A stretch of 64,000 nucleotides of DNA from Treponema putidum (GCF_000755145.1 NZ_CP009228.1:2093694-2157693); one strand, 5' to 3'; counted from the stretch's first letter, positions 35,726-45,170 are shown. Made by a program: numbers and translations. The notes: generated by a model from the letters alone, not told the origin.

Positions 35726-35871
35726 CACCCGCTTCAACGCTGACATTTGTTTTGTCACGAAAGTTGCTTGGACGGTCGCCTGCGCTCCCTTTTTTATGCA
35801 ACTTTCGCGCCAACTTTGCCTTACGCTTCGCATCGGCAAAGACACAAATGCAGGTTAAGCGGTAGTTAGAC
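35720..35871 (+). repeat. attC site 1 (long form)
   Basis: ATCTAACACCCGCTTCAACG to AAGCGGTAGTTAGAC, 152 bases. The extra length is a large imperfect terminal hairpin (CGAAAGTTGC ... GCAACTTTCG). The truncated last attC at 53815 is of the same long type. Confidence 0.9.
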
Positions 35872-36055
35872 GGATGCCTTACGGCACGATAAACTGTAAC
35901 TTTGAAAAATAGCATATATTTTTATAAATTAAAGCTTAAAACCCGAATTAATAGCTTAGTTTCTTGAATAAAGTTATGTTTTATTATAATGGCTATTTGA
36001 GTAAGGAAAAATAAACTTTTATCTAAGTGTTTTTTAACTTGTTAAGGGGATATAA
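35871..36055 (+). promoter_or_regulatory. Shared cassette leader, form I, with possible promoter
   Basis: This ~185-base leader recurs in cassettes 10 (43406-43590) and 21 (53086-53260) ahead of unrelated genes. It opens with hairpin TGCC/GGCA. TTGAAT (35964-35969) and TATAAT (35985-35990) could be a promoter with a short 15-base spacer. Confidence 0.5.
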
Positions 36056-36586
36056 ATGAGAAAAATGATTAGAATTTGTGTTATATTTTTGAGTTGTATT
36101 ATACTACCTGGCATTATTGGAGGTCTTACTAATTTAATAAACTCTATTGTAAGTCCGGACTACTTTATTAAAATAATGCATTGGGAAAGTATAAAAAATA
36201 TTATACAAACAGCGATAGCTCAAGGTATATATCAAGGAATAATACAGGGAATGTTTTTTTCATTAGTATTTTCTTGTGTTTATATTATTTCAAACAAAGC
36301 AGAATTAGCTGTTGTTTCAAGCATAAAATGGATTTTATTTATGGGTCTTATAACAATCGCACTTTGGGTGCTAGGTGGAATTATTGCGATATTATTATCA
36401 GTTCTCGGTCCTGAATTTTATAAAAAAACATTTATTGGAGTTCCGGATGAATTTGGAGCAATGATACGCTATGCATGGGTAGGAGGCTCAATTTGGGGCG
36501 TTTCTTTTGGTGGAATATTAGTAATGATAATTGGTACAATAATGTTTAGAAATAATTATAAACAGATTAAAGATAAAAAATATTAA
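36056..36586 (+). CDS. Four-helix membrane protein of unknown function (cassette 2)
   Basis: A 176-residue protein with four hydrophobic segments (about residues 5-27, 60-80, 90-118, 140-165) and no recognisable motif. GGGG lies upstream of the ATG. It is the only gene of its cassette. I could not assign a family. Confidence 0.65.
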   Translation: MRKMIRICVIFLSCIILPGIIGGLTNLINSIVSPDYFIKIMHWESIKNIIQTAIAQGIYQGIIQGMFFSLVFSCVYIISNKAELAVVSSIKWILFMGLITIALWVLGGIIAILLSVLGPEFYKKTFIGVPDEFGAMIRYAWVGGSIWGVSFGGILVMIIGTIMFRNNYKQIKDKKY

Positions 36587-36591
36587 AAAGC

Positions 36592-36684
36592 GTCTAACAC
36601 GCAGTTCAAGACTGACAAAACCCGCTCTGAAGAGAGCGGCCGGCTAGAAGCCGGTACGTTTTGCAGCTTAACTGCATGTTATGG
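36592..36684 (+). repeat. attC site 2 (variant family)
   Basis: GTCTAACACGCAGTTCAAG to CTTAACTGCATGTTATGG, 93 bases. The arms differ from the main family (GCAGTTCAAG/CTTAACTGC). Inside are hairpins CCGCTCT/AGAGCGG and GCCGGC/GCCGG. A sister site is at 52996. Confidence 0.88.
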
Positions 36685-36717
36685 CGACAGCCCATTGGGC
36701 TGCGTTTTAGGAAGAAA

Positions 36718-37419
36718 ATGAAAAAAGTATTTTTGGTATTTTCAACATTGATTGTCATATCTTTATCGGTTTTTACGCAAGAAATAAAATTTAGAATCGA
36801 TGGAAAACTATATAATAAGCAAATATATGACGAAAACAATAATCAGATTACAAATTTTAAGAACTGGGAACTCATTCAAGATTTCTACATTTCTCCTGAT
36901 AATAAAAAAATGCTTGTTTATCATAGACCTGATAAGGCTAAAGCATCCCTTATGACATTATATAATCTGAAAACAAAGAAAATAATAGCTGAATGTGAGC
37001 CTGGATGGGCATGTGATGATGTAAAATGGACAAAGAATTACTTGATTAAAGTTTGGGGCACTTCTGGAGGAGGAATAAGATTTGAATACAGAAGCTACGA
37101 AGATCTTTCTATTGTCAGAGTAGTAAACTCATACTATCCATTTGAAGATGTCGAAGGTAATATTTTAATTGATCCAGACTCTATGATGAAAAAGATTGTA
37201 TTTTACCATTATTCTGATGGAACTGAAATAAAAACAATTGATTGTATAACAGAATTAGCAGATAAAAAGATTTATGCTGCTTGGATACACATCACTGAAG
37301 TTAAAAAAATAGGAAAGCGGAAGTATAAATTTTATATTGAAGGCAATCTAAATATAGAAGGAAGACAAGAAGAGGAATTCAAAACTGTTATTGAAATTGA
37401 AATAAAATGTGAACTTTAG
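36718..37419 (+). CDS. Secreted protein of unknown function (cassette 3)
   Basis: About 233 residues from ATG 36718, with a clear signal peptide (VFLVFSTLIVISLSVFTQ). The mature part is beta-rich with many aromatic residues (WELIQDFYISPDNKKMLVYH, KTIDCITELADKK), perhaps a beta-propeller-like fold, but no family is recognised. The cassette starts with hairpin CAGCCC/GGGCTG. Confidence 0.65.
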   Translation: MKKVFLVFSTLIVISLSVFTQEIKFRIDGKLYNKQIYDENNNQITNFKNWELIQDFYISPDNKKMLVYHRPDKAKASLMTLYNLKTKKIIAECEPGWACDDVKWTKNYLIKVWGTSGGGIRFEYRSYEDLSIVRVVNSYYPFEDVEGNILIDPDSMMKKIVFYHYSDGTEIKTIDCITELADKKIYAAWIHITEVKKIGKRKYKFYIEGNLNIEGRQEEEFKTVIEIEIKCEL

Positions 37420-37563
37420 GGCGAAGTACGGTAGTGGTAGTATGTGGCTTTACGGTACTTCGGTAATTATAATAATAGAAGTGTAGTTTTAAAAAAATGG
37501 AAAGAATATTTCTGAAAGAAAAAAGAAATTGAGAAATCTAATTCTGTAAAAGAAATAGTTTTG

Positions 37564-37629
37564 CCATAACACCCGCTTCAACCTGACATTGCGGACAAGC
37601 CGCAAATGCAGGTTAAGCGAATGTTAGAT
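37564..37629 (+). repeat. attC site 3
   Basis: CCATAACACCCGCTTCAAC to AAGCGAATGTTAGAT. Internal hairpin TTGCGG/CCGCAA. Confidence 0.9.
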
Positions 37630-37734
37630 TGACCTGCCTTATGGCAGGCGGGTACGGAAGCAATTGGAACAGACTTTTGACCGAAAAATAAAATAATTGC
37701 AATGAAAAAGAACATTGCAAGAAGGAAGGTTAAG

Positions 37735-38628
37735 ATGAAACAGAAAAAGATCGTTTCAATGATTGGAGCATTAGTTTTAATAACTAGTGCATTAGTATTA
37801 ACTACTAGTTGTGTTACAACTAATGGAGGATCATCTGGTAAAGCTGAGATAGCAGCAGAGTATGTCGGGTCGTATGAAGGAATAAGTTCAGGCGAGGTTT
37901 CCGTATTATGGAAGATAAAGGCAGATGAAGCTGGATTTATTAGCGGAAAATTTAAACAAGAAGGAAAAATCTTTCTCATAACCGGAAATATAAAAAAGAA
38001 TGGCAAATTTACTGCTTATACGAAAGTAAACGATGCAACTTATGATATTACAATTTCAGGAACAGTTGATAAAAAATCAGGCACAATATTCGGGACTTGT
38101 AAGCAGGGTTCTAAAAAAGGTGTTTTATTAGGATATAAGAAAGCTGAAAATGCTGAAGCTGTGGATAATAAGCTATTTTCGGTTTGGGAATTAAAATCAG
38201 TAAGACTAGAAAAAGAGTCATTTGAAATTAAATATCCTCTGGAAACAGCGATAGATGAAAGTGATTCTAGTAAAGTTATGAAGTCATCAGTATACTTTCT
38301 TTTTTTAGAAAATAATGAATTATATAACGCTGTAGAAATTAGTGGTGTACCAAATCCATCACCTGTACCAAATTTATCAAATGGATTATTTAAATCAAAA
38401 CAAAATTATATTAGTGCTGGAGAACAGATAGCGATATGTCAAGACTTAATGACGATGGTTGGAAGTTTTAGTATTACTGAAAGCAAATTAATAATTGATG
38501 GGATGATGAAGATTGATTTTGATGATAAAGAAAAACCTATGAAATCAAAGTGGACATTTGAAAAAGTTTCAAAACCGACTGTAGATGAAATAAAAAAGGC
38601 GCCAAAACCTCCTGTTATTCAACCATAA
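37735..38628 (+). CDS. Lipoprotein of unknown function (cassette 4)
   Basis: About 297 residues from ATG 37735. The signal ends in a lipobox (LVLTTS|C) at residue ~23. The mature part is mostly beta (YVGSYEGISSGEVSVLWKIK, GTIFGTCKQGSKKGVLLGYK), and the C terminus resembles lipocalin-like extracytoplasmic domains. The leader and first residues (MKQKKIVSMIGALVLITSA) are nearly those of the cassette 20 lipoprotein, showing shared ancestry of the 5' part. Confidence 0.75.
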   Translation: MKQKKIVSMIGALVLITSALVLTTSCVTTNGGSSGKAEIAAEYVGSYEGISSGEVSVLWKIKADEAGFISGKFKQEGKIFLITGNIKKNGKFTAYTKVNDATYDITISGTVDKKSGTIFGTCKQGSKKGVLLGYKKAENAEAVDNKLFSVWELKSVRLEKESFEIKYPLETAIDESDSSKVMKSSVYFLFLENNELYNAVEISGVPNPSPVPNLSNGLFKSKQNYISAGEQIAICQDLMTMVGSFSITESKLIIDGMMKIDFDDKEKPMKSKWTFEKVSKPTVDEIKKAPKPPVIQP

Positions 38629-38724
38629 TTATTAAACAGGTATTATTATAATTTTGGATGGATATGAGTATAATTCTTGTTATTTAAGTAAATAACAGAA
38701 AAATATACAGGTTATAAAAAGATA

Positions 38725-38790
38725 ATCTAACACCCGCTTCAACCTGACATTGCGGACGAGCCGCAAATGCAGGTTAAGCGGCAGTTCTAC
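38725..38790 (+). repeat. attC site 4
   Basis: ATCTAACACCCGCTTCAAC to AAGCGGCAGTTCTAC. The right core is GTTC instead of GTTA, so recombination here may be weak. Internal hairpin TTGCGG/CCGCAA. Confidence 0.85.
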
Positions 38791-38810
38791 GGATTGAACC
38801 AAGGATAAAT

Positions 38811-39914
38811 ATGAAAACGCTCTATTTTGATGAAGCTGGTTATACTGGCAATAATTTACTTGATAAGGATCAAGCATTTTTTTGCTACCTCGGAATTGAA
38901 TCTGATTCAGATAAGGAAAAGTTGTTTGCTAGTTTAAAGAAAAAATATAATTATATAGACAGCGAAGTAAAAGGGAAAAATATTTGTCGAAGTAATAAAG
39001 GGCAGAAATTTCTAACAGAGTTATGGGACAATTTTGGACCAAGTGTAAAATATGTCATTCATAATAAAAAGTATGCTCTGGCATGTAAATTATTCGAGTA
39101 TACATATGAACCTGTATTTTCAGAAGTAAATACATTGCTATATGGTATGGGGTTTCACACCTTTATGGCATCTTTTTTTTATACAGGATTTATTGCATCT
39201 GATAAGACTGCGGAGTCAATTTTTAATGGGTTTTATCAATTTGTGAAAGAGCAAAAACCAGGATATAGATTAGAATTGTTAGGTCATAAACCAGAAAAAG
39301 ATCATCCTTTGTCATGGTTTTACAATTTTTGTGTAAATAACAAAAAAGAAATAGCATCTGACATAGACTTTAATTCAGAAATAGAACATTGGTTGCTTGA
39401 TCTTACTTCAACAAGTTTGTTTTCATTATTAACTCAATTTGCAGGAAATTCTGCAGAACCATTAAAGGTATTTTGTGATGAATCACGTCCACTCTTCTCC
39501 GATACATCTATGCACAATATTATGATTGGTGATGAGAGAGTTCTGTATCAGTATCTTGCTGGGAAGAAACTTAGGATTAATTTTAATCTCCAAGAGGCAA
39601 TTATTCCTGCAAAATCAAAGGATATTTTATCAATACAAATAGCTGATATCCTTGCAGCATCTATTTGTTATGCGGTAAAAAATGAAAAAACAGAATTTGG
39701 ACAAATGATTATAAAAAACACAGCTTCAAGTTTTATTAATGATAATTCGATATTGCCATTAAACTTAATATCAGATGTATCTATTTCAAATAGAGATATT
39801 TATCTTAGATTAATGTATGAATTATCAAGAAAAACAAATAAATCAAAAAAGATACAAGAAATATATAAATATAGTTACTTATATCTGTTAAATAATAAAA
39901 TATTAGAACCGTAG
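38811..39914 (+). CDS. DUF3800 domain protein (cassette 5)
   Basis: A 367-residue protein. YFDEAGYTG at residues 4-12 is the DUF3800 signature, a group with an RNase H-like fold predicted to be nucleases or transposase-like. Further conserved acidic positions are FCDESRPLF and IQIADILAASICYAVKN. Such genes are common in mobile and defence contexts. The stop codon is inside the next attC. GGAT-type weak ribosome site. Confidence 0.75.
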   Translation: MKTLYFDEAGYTGNNLLDKDQAFFCYLGIESDSDKEKLFASLKKKYNYIDSEVKGKNICRSNKGQKFLTELWDNFGPSVKYVIHNKKYALACKLFEYTYEPVFSEVNTLLYGMGFHTFMASFFYTGFIASDKTAESIFNGFYQFVKEQKPGYRLELLGHKPEKDHPLSWFYNFCVNNKKEIASDIDFNSEIEHWLLDLTSTSLFSLLTQFAGNSAEPLKVFCDESRPLFSDTSMHNIMIGDERVLYQYLAGKKLRINFNLQEAIIPAKSKDILSIQIADILAASICYAVKNEKTEFGQMIIKNTASSFINDNSILPLNLISDVSISNRDIYLRLMYELSRKTNKSKKIQEIYKYSYLYLLNNKILEP

Positions 39915-39973
39915 AACACCCGCTTCAACCTGACATTGCCTTTACGGCAATGCAGGTCAAGCGGAAGTTAGCA
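39911..39973 (+). repeat. attC site 5
   Basis: GTAGAACACCCGCTTCAAC to AAGCGGAAGTTAGCA. Internal hairpin CATTGCC/GGCAATG, a different arm sequence from attC3 at the same position. Confidence 0.88.
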
Positions 39974-40067
39974 TGACACCGCTTTCGCGGTGCAAAAAAA
40001 GAATAATTTTTTTAAATTTTATTGTAGTAGGTATTGATATTGTATCATAAAAATGGTACAATATAAT

Positions 40068-40439
40068 ATGGATAAAGAAAATTGCTTGATATATGAAGGT
40101 GTCTTTTTTAGAATTGAATGGTTTTATGATAAAGCAGGATATAGTCAAGCATTTGAATACTTTAGAAAAGCATCACCTTCTCAAAAACGAAAATTTCTTA
40201 TGTTGGTAAAGAAAATAGGTGATTTCGGTAAAATATTTGATAAAACAAAATTCAGATATGAAGGAGATGAAATTTATGCATTTAAACCTCAGCCTGATAG
40301 ATATTTATGTTTTTTTAAGAAAGGACAGAAAATAATTGTAACAAATGGATTTTGTAAAAGAACGAATAAACTGCCGTTGGCAGAAAAGACAATCGCTTTA
40401 GAAAATAAAAAAATATATGAACATTTATATGAGGAGTGA
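40068..40439 (+). CDS. RelE/HigB-type toxin (cassette 6)
   Basis: A 123-residue protein. FGKIFDKTKFRYEGDEIYAF, PQPDRYLCFFKKGQKIIVTN and GFCKRTNKLPLAEKTIALEN follow the HigB/RelE pattern (basic loop, core beta sheet, late basic helix). It is followed by an HTH protein, the typical toxin-first order. A weak TATAATATG region precedes the ATG. Confidence 0.8.
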   Translation: MDKENCLIYEGVFFRIEWFYDKAGYSQAFEYFRKASPSQKRKFLMLVKKIGDFGKIFDKTKFRYEGDEIYAFKPQPDRYLCFFKKGQKIIVTNGFCKRTNKLPLAEKTIALENKKIYEHLYEE

Positions 40440-40446
40440 TGTGATT

Positions 40447-40722
40447 ATGGAAGAGTCGACCTTTGATAAATACATAAAAAATGATATAAAACAAAAAAAG
40501 AAGTTTGATAAAGAGTATAATAACTTTCTACTATCGGAATTTATCCTTGAAAAAATGGAAGAGGAAAATATATCTGTTAGAGAACTTGCGAGGAAAGCTG
40601 AAGTATCACCGACAATCATTCAAAAATTACGAAATAATAAAACAGCAGATAAAATAAATTATCAAACTTTTTTATCTGTTGTAAATTCTCTTGGCTACAA
40701 GGTAAACATAGAAAGAATTTAA
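40447..40722 (+). CDS. XRE-type HTH antitoxin (cassette 6)
   Basis: A 91-residue protein with a helix-turn-helix in SVRELARKAEVSPTIIQKLR and a charged helical N terminus. It would bind the preceding toxin and repress their shared promoter. It begins 7 bases after the toxin stop, with GGAGTG upstream. Confidence 0.82.
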   Translation: MEESTFDKYIKNDIKQKKKFDKEYNNFLLSEFILEKMEEENISVRELARKAEVSPTIIQKLRNNKTADKINYQTFLSVVNSLGYKVNIERI

Positions 40723-40725
40723 AAG

Positions 40726-40791
40726 TGCTAACACCCGCTTCAACCTGACATTGCGGACAAGCCGCAAATGCAGGTTAAGCGGTAGTTAGGT
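40726..40791 (+). repeat. attC site 6
   Basis: TGCTAACACCCGCTTCAAC to AAGCGGTAGTTAGGT. Internal hairpin TTGCGG/CCGCAA. Confidence 0.9.
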
Positions 40792-40816
40792 TCACGCTTT
40801 CGGCGGGCGAGGAAAA

Positions 40817-41587
40817 ATGGGAAATAAGTATTTTGAATCTCATGAATGGAATGTTTTTTTAGATCGAACATTTGGTCCATTATCATGGATATATAATTCT
40901 GAAAATGTTTTTGAAGGAAGTTGTTTTATTCTAAAACATCTTGATAGATTCTTTGTTGTAACTGCTTTTCATGTAACAGAGAATAATAAGTTTATTCTTA
41001 TCCCCTTTTTTTATAATTACGAAGATGGACCTTGTGATGGATTGGTTAAATCATGGAAAATATTTCTTAGAGAAAATATTAATTATTGGTTTGATTCAAT
41101 TTTGGATATTGCAATAATTGAGATAGCAGATATTCCATACAAAGGAATAGAACCAGTTCAAATTAGTAATTTGTCTAAAAAGATTGATAAATCAAATTGG
41201 GTACACTATTGTGGATTCACTAAATCGCATGTTAATCAAGTAAGAAAAAATGAAAAGTCAAAGAAACTAAAGAATGAAACAACTGGAAAATTACTTTTTT
41301 ATCCTTTTCATGTACTACAACCCATAATAAGCTTTGATGAAAAGTATATTTATGGTGAGTATAGCAATAGACTTCCACGTTATTCGGAAAGTGATAAAGT
41401 GATAATTGAAAAACTACCAAAACCTATTGGCCTTAGTGGAAGTGCTGTATGGAAATTTGATCTTTCAAATAGTAATGAAAATCCAGAGATAATTGGTATA
41501 GGGATAGAATATTATGATAGTAATCAAACAATTAAGATATTGAGATCTGAGATTATTATTGATTTCATTTATAAAAAAATTACCTAA
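40817..41587 (+). CDS. Trypsin-like serine peptidase domain protein (cassette 7)
   Basis: A 256-residue protein with the chymotrypsin-fold triad: VVTAFHVT (His ~54), SILDIAIIEI (Asp ~92) and PIGLSGSAVW (Ser ~213), preceded by GSCFILKH. No signal peptide, so it should act in the cytoplasm, as do several trypsin-like domains in phage-defence or signalling systems. The stop codon lies inside the next attC. Confidence 0.75.
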   Translation: MGNKYFESHEWNVFLDRTFGPLSWIYNSENVFEGSCFILKHLDRFFVVTAFHVTENNKFILIPFFYNYEDGPCDGLVKSWKIFLRENINYWFDSILDIAIIEIADIPYKGIEPVQISNLSKKIDKSNWVHYCGFTKSHVNQVRKNEKSKKLKNETTGKLLFYPFHVLQPIISFDEKYIYGEYSNRLPRYSESDKVIIEKLPKPIGLSGSAVWKFDLSNSNENPEIIGIGIEYYDSNQTIKILRSEIIIDFIYKKIT

Positions 41588-41644
41588 CACCCGCTTCAAC
41601 CTGACATTGCCTTTACGGCAATGCAGGTCAAGCGAATGTTAGAT
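41582..41644 (+). repeat. attC site 7
   Basis: ACCTAACACCCGCTTCAAC to AAGCGAATGTTAGAT. Internal hairpin CATTGCC/GGCAATG as in attC5. Confidence 0.9.
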
Positions 41645-41753
41645 TGACCTGCCTTGTGGCAGGCGGGTACGGAACCAATCGAAACAGACTTTCGACCAAA
41701 AAAATAAAGATAATTGCAATGAAAAAAAAACATTGCGAAAGGATGGTTGAAAG

Positions 41754-42353
41754 ATGAAACAAAAGAGGTTAGTTTCAATGTTATTAGTTGCAGCATTATG
41801 TACTACATCATTGTTTGCAATTGATCTGAGTGTTGGTGGTGGTATTGATTTTACACATGCCACAAAAAAAGCAGAGATTGATACAGGGTGGTTTAAGGTT
41901 AGCCCTAAAGCAACTGGTAATTTTTTTGGTGTAAAATGTTTTTTTGATGCACAATATGTTTTGGGTACTCTCGGTTTTAGCTTTGGTAGTAGTGAAGTTA
42001 CTCCTTTGGTATCTGGAATTAATATGAGTTACTTTAATATGGCTTTTTTTGGAAAATATCCATTTACAGTTGGTATTGCAAAGATTTATCCCCTGTTTGG
42101 ATTTGATTTAAATTTTAATATTTCTTGTAAAAAAGATGGAGAAAATTATAAAGAGAAGCTTGATTCAAGTTATAATTTTCATCGACATTATGTTGCATTT
42201 GGTGTTGGATCAGATGTTTATGTAAAAGAAAGATTATTTTTAAAGCCTAGTTTATTACTTGGATTTCAGATGAATAAAAATATGGGTTCAGCAGCAACGA
42301 AAGAGAGCGGTTTTATGTTTAACCTTGGTTTTAGTGTTGGATATAAGTTATAG
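41754..42353 (+). CDS. Outer-membrane beta-barrel protein (cassette 8)
   Basis: A 199-residue protein with a signal peptide (LVSMLLVAALCTTSLFA) and alternating beta strands rich in Gly and aromatics, ending in GFMFNLGFSVGYKL, a plausible barrel-closing strand. It resembles small opacity-type outer-membrane barrels. The leader (41644-41753) and the first codons match those of cassettes 4 and 20. Confidence 0.75.
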   Translation: MKQKRLVSMLLVAALCTTSLFAIDLSVGGGIDFTHATKKAEIDTGWFKVSPKATGNFFGVKCFFDAQYVLGTLGFSFGSSEVTPLVSGINMSYFNMAFFGKYPFTVGIAKIYPLFGFDLNFNISCKKDGENYKEKLDSSYNFHRHYVAFGVGSDVYVKERLFLKPSLLLGFQMNKNMGSAATKESGFMFNLGFSVGYKL

Positions 42354-42483
42354 TTATAACTTTACAGTTTTGCATATAAAAAGTTCCGTAAAATATGCAA
42401 AACTGTTTTTAATGGAAGTTTAATATAGTCAAAGTATATAAAGGAAATCGAAAAAATGTGTTAGTTTTTGTTGGAAAAATAAA

Positions 42484-42549
42484 ATCTAACACCCGCTTTA
42501 ACCTGACATTGCGGACAAGCCGCAAGTGCAGGTTAAGCGGCAGTTAGCT
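42484..42549 (+). repeat. attC site 8
   Basis: ATCTAACACCCGCTTTAAC to AAGCGGCAGTTAGCT. Internal hairpin TTGCGG/CCGCAA. Confidence 0.9.
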
Positions 42550-42768
42550 TGACGCACTATCGTGCGCTTTTTTATAAAATATAATTTATATCAATTGTTT
42601 ATATGATGTTAGTAAACAAGGTTATTCCAGAACAAAATATATCGACAATAATTATTGGGTGTTCCTGAAATAGATGTTGATATATATTGGATTAAATATT
42701 AATTTAAGAATAATGTTAGGAAAAACTTAAGCTAATGTTAGAATGATGACTTCGGTGTAGGAGTACAA

Positions 42769-43341
42769 ATGCCAGAAAAATATGCACACATATTAATTGC
42801 AAAAAAATATCTTTATGGAATGGAATTGAATTTGTTAGATATTTCTGATTTTTTTCTTGGTTCAATTTATCCTGATTTATTCAATATTACTAATAAAGAT
42901 GTTTTCTACACAAGTCATTTTATAAAAGAAGGTAAGGGATTCCAGTTATCATTATTGAATGAATTTTGTATTAATAATTATTCAAAATTTTCTAAGTATT
43001 TTTTTGAAGGAGTAAGGCTGCATATATTCTCAGACTTATATGTAAAGAAAACAATCGATGAATACTATTCATTTTTTAAGGATACAATTAATTATTCTGA
43101 TTCTGATTTAGTGGATCAATTAATAAGATACAATAAATCACAGATAATATCTGAATTAAAAATATTAAAAGAAAATAAAGTCTACTTAAATGATTTACAA
43201 GAAAATTTTGATAATATATTTATTGCTGATGAAACAAATAATAAATCATTTTTAAATGTAGATGAGGAAAAATATAATAATTATTTAGAAAAAATGATTT
43301 CTGAGTATAAAATAAAGCAATTTGAAGAATTTGATGTTTAA
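42769..43341 (+). CDS. Zinc-dependent phospholipase C-like protein (cassette 9)
   Basis: A 190-residue protein. EKYAHILIAKKYL, FFLGSIYPDLFN, YTSHFIKEG and GVRLHIFSDLYV give the spaced His/Asp pattern of the PF00882-type phospholipase C/D domain. No signal peptide, so an extracellular role is doubtful. The 219-base leader (42550-42768) shows no other gene. Confidence 0.7.
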   Translation: MPEKYAHILIAKKYLYGMELNLLDISDFFLGSIYPDLFNITNKDVFYTSHFIKEGKGFQLSLLNEFCINNYSKFSKYFFEGVRLHIFSDLYVKKTIDEYYSFFKDTINYSDSDLVDQLIRYNKSQIISELKILKENKVYLNDLQENFDNIFIADETNNKSFLNVDEEKYNNYLEKMISEYKIKQFEEFDV

Positions 43342-43406
43342 GCTAACACCCGCTTCAACGCTGACAACAAGGACAAGCCTTGTTGCAGGTTAAGCGGTAG
43401 TTAGAC
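43341..43406 (+). repeat. attC site 9
   Basis: AGCTAACACCCGCTTCAACG to AAGCGGTAGTTAGAC. Internal hairpin CAACAAGG/CCTTGTTG, again a different but complementary arm pair. The 43407-43729 stretch holds the form I leader plus about 140 bases of AT-rich sequence without a gene. Confidence 0.9.
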
Positions 43407-43729
43407 GGATGCCTTACGGCACGATAAACTGTAACTTAGAAAAATGTGATATATTTTTATAAATTAAGACTTAAAACCAAAATTAATAACTTCGTTTTTT
43501 GATTAAAGTTATGTTTTATCATAATGACTAATTGAGTAAGAAAAAGTAAACTTTTATCCAAGTGTTTTTTAACTTATTAAGGAAATCAACGAACTAAAAG
43601 TCCTTTGGATGGTCATAGAGAGCTCTTTATTCACAATTAGTAAAAAATATGAGAGTTTAATCCACTTGACAGTTTATAAGTATTTTAAGATAATTATTTC
43701 GTAAAATATTACGAATATTAGAGGTATGT

Positions 43730-43975
43730 ATGATTTCTATAAAACCTGTTTCGGATTTGCGTAATTATAATGAAGTTTTGCAGGATGTTGCTGATGAATC
43801 GCCGGTTTTTCTTACTAAAAATGGTAGGGGGTGTTATGCTGTGATTTCCATAAGAGATTACGAAAAATTGACGGCTACGCAAACTCTTTTTTCTGAATTG
43901 AAGAAAGGTGAAGAATCTGCTTTGCAAAACGGATGGCTGGATACAACTGAAGTCAGAAAAATGGCGGGTCTTTGA
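43730..43975 (+). CDS. Phd/YefM antitoxin (cassette 10)
   Basis: An 81-residue antitoxin: ISIKPVSDLRNYNEVLQDVA (DNA-binding N terminus), VFLTKNGRGCYAVISIRDYE (core), and an acidic C-terminal helix for toxin binding. The ATG follows TAGAGG. The stop overlaps the toxin start. A near-identical gene is at 53345. Confidence 0.9.
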   Translation: MISIKPVSDLRNYNEVLQDVADESPVFLTKNGRGCYAVISIRDYEKLTATQTLFSELKKGEESALQNGWLDTTEVRKMAGL

Positions 43976-44295
43976 TGTTTGAGATAAAGATTGCTCCGCA
44001 AGCGGCAGCAGATTTACTTGAAATTAAAAATTATATCGAGAATGAACTTCAAAATCCCATTGCCGCACATAATACCATTTCAAAAATTATAGAAACTTAT
44101 GAAAATTTGACAGCTTTTCCAAATGTAGGGATTCCTGTGGGAAAATATGTTTCATTTCCTACAGATTATAAGTTCGTGCTTGCAAATAATTATTCAATAC
44201 TTTATAGAATTGAAGACGAAGTTATAAGAATTGTAAGGATTTTGTATTCAAGAAGAGATTTTGTTCGTATTTTGTTTGGAGAGAATAACAAATAG
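43972..44295 (+). CDS. RelE/ParE toxin (cassette 10)
   Basis: A 107-residue toxin: EIKIAPQAAADLLEIKNYIE, PNVGIPVGKY, YKFVLANNYSILYRI and VRILYSRRDFVRILFG match the ParE/RelE group. It overlaps the antitoxin gene by 4 bases. The copy at 53587 lacks 30 internal residues. Confidence 0.9.
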   Translation: MMFEIKIAPQAAADLLEIKNYIENELQNPIAAHNTISKIIETYENLTAFPNVGIPVGKYVSFPTDYKFVLANNYSILYRIEDEVIRIVRILYSRRDFVRILFGENNK

Positions 44296-44296
44296 C

Positions 44297-44363
44297 ATCT
44301 AACACCCGCTTCAACGCTGACATTGCGGACGAGCCGCAAATGCAGGTTAAGCGGTAGTTATAC
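44297..44363 (+). repeat. attC site 10
   Basis: ATCTAACACCCGCTTCAACG to AAGCGGTAGTTATAC. Internal hairpin TTGCGG/CCGCAA. Confidence 0.9.
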
Positions 44364-44397
44364 GGACGGCTCACAGAGCCGCTTATTTGGAGAAAAA

Positions 44398-45096
44398 ATG
44401 AATAAAAAATTAAATGTATTAGTTTTAGTATTTTGTTTCCTTATGTATAATATTTATGCAGAAAGGCTTCCGCCGTCAGAAGTAAAATATTTAACAAAAG
44501 ATAATTTTACTTACAAAGCAGCTGGAAAAATTTCAAGTGATGAAAAGTATTTTTTCGGAATAATTGTTATCGAATCAATTGACAGGCCTAAATATATATT
44601 TACTGTTCCTATTTATGCAAAAAAAATAAATATATTTTTAGAGTCTGATGTTCAGTGGATATTTATAAAAAGCATGGAATTTAAAAACGATGAGATTATA
44701 TCAATCATAAATGAGAATGATGAGATATATGAATTTAATATTAATACTTATGAAGTAAAATCTATTTCAGGAAAATCAGTTTCACATTTAAATGAACTTT
44801 ATGCAGATTGGGTTAGAAAAGTTATAGAAGAAAATAAGAAATTTAAATATGCAGGTGCTCAACCTAAAAGGAATAAACTTTCAAAAATTGAAGCTTTAAT
44901 TGACATCGTAGAAAATACTTTATTTCCAATTTATACGGAAGAACAGATAAAAAAAGAAATGCCTTATGTAATAAGTAAATATAAAAATAAATGGTTTATA
45001 CATGGTTCTCTTCCAGATGGATGGGTCGGTGGAGTATTTGAAATTATAATAAATTCTGAAACTTCTGAAATTGAATCATTGATTCATAGTGAATAA
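44398..45096 (+). CDS. Secreted protein, VQWIFIK family (cassette 11)
   Basis: About 232 residues from ATG 44398 with a signal peptide (NVLVLVFCFLMYNIYA|E). Residues after it (RLPPSEV, ESDVQWIFIKSMEF, INENDEIYEF) match the cassette 15 protein (PPPEV, EKDVQWIFIKETEL, YNENDEIFDL), so these are paralogues. The extra C-terminal half (residues ~150-232) is unique to this copy. Function unknown. Confidence 0.7.
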   Translation: MNKKLNVLVLVFCFLMYNIYAERLPPSEVKYLTKDNFTYKAAGKISSDEKYFFGIIVIESIDRPKYIFTVPIYAKKINIFLESDVQWIFIKSMEFKNDEIISIINENDEIYEFNINTYEVKSISGKSVSHLNELYADWVRKVIEENKKFKYAGAQPKRNKLSKIEALIDIVENTLFPIYTEEQIKKEMPYVISKYKNKWFIHGSLPDGWVGGVFEIIINSETSEIESLIHSE

Positions 45097-45104
45097 AAAA
45101 AATC

Positions 45105-45170
45105 GTCTAACACCCGCTTCAACCTGACATTGCGGACAAGCCGCAAATGCAGGTTAAGCGAATGTTAGGT
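45105..45170 (+). repeat. attC site 11
   Basis: GTCTAACACCCGCTTCAAC to AAGCGAATGTTAGGT. Internal hairpin TTGCGG/CCGCAA. Confidence 0.9.
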
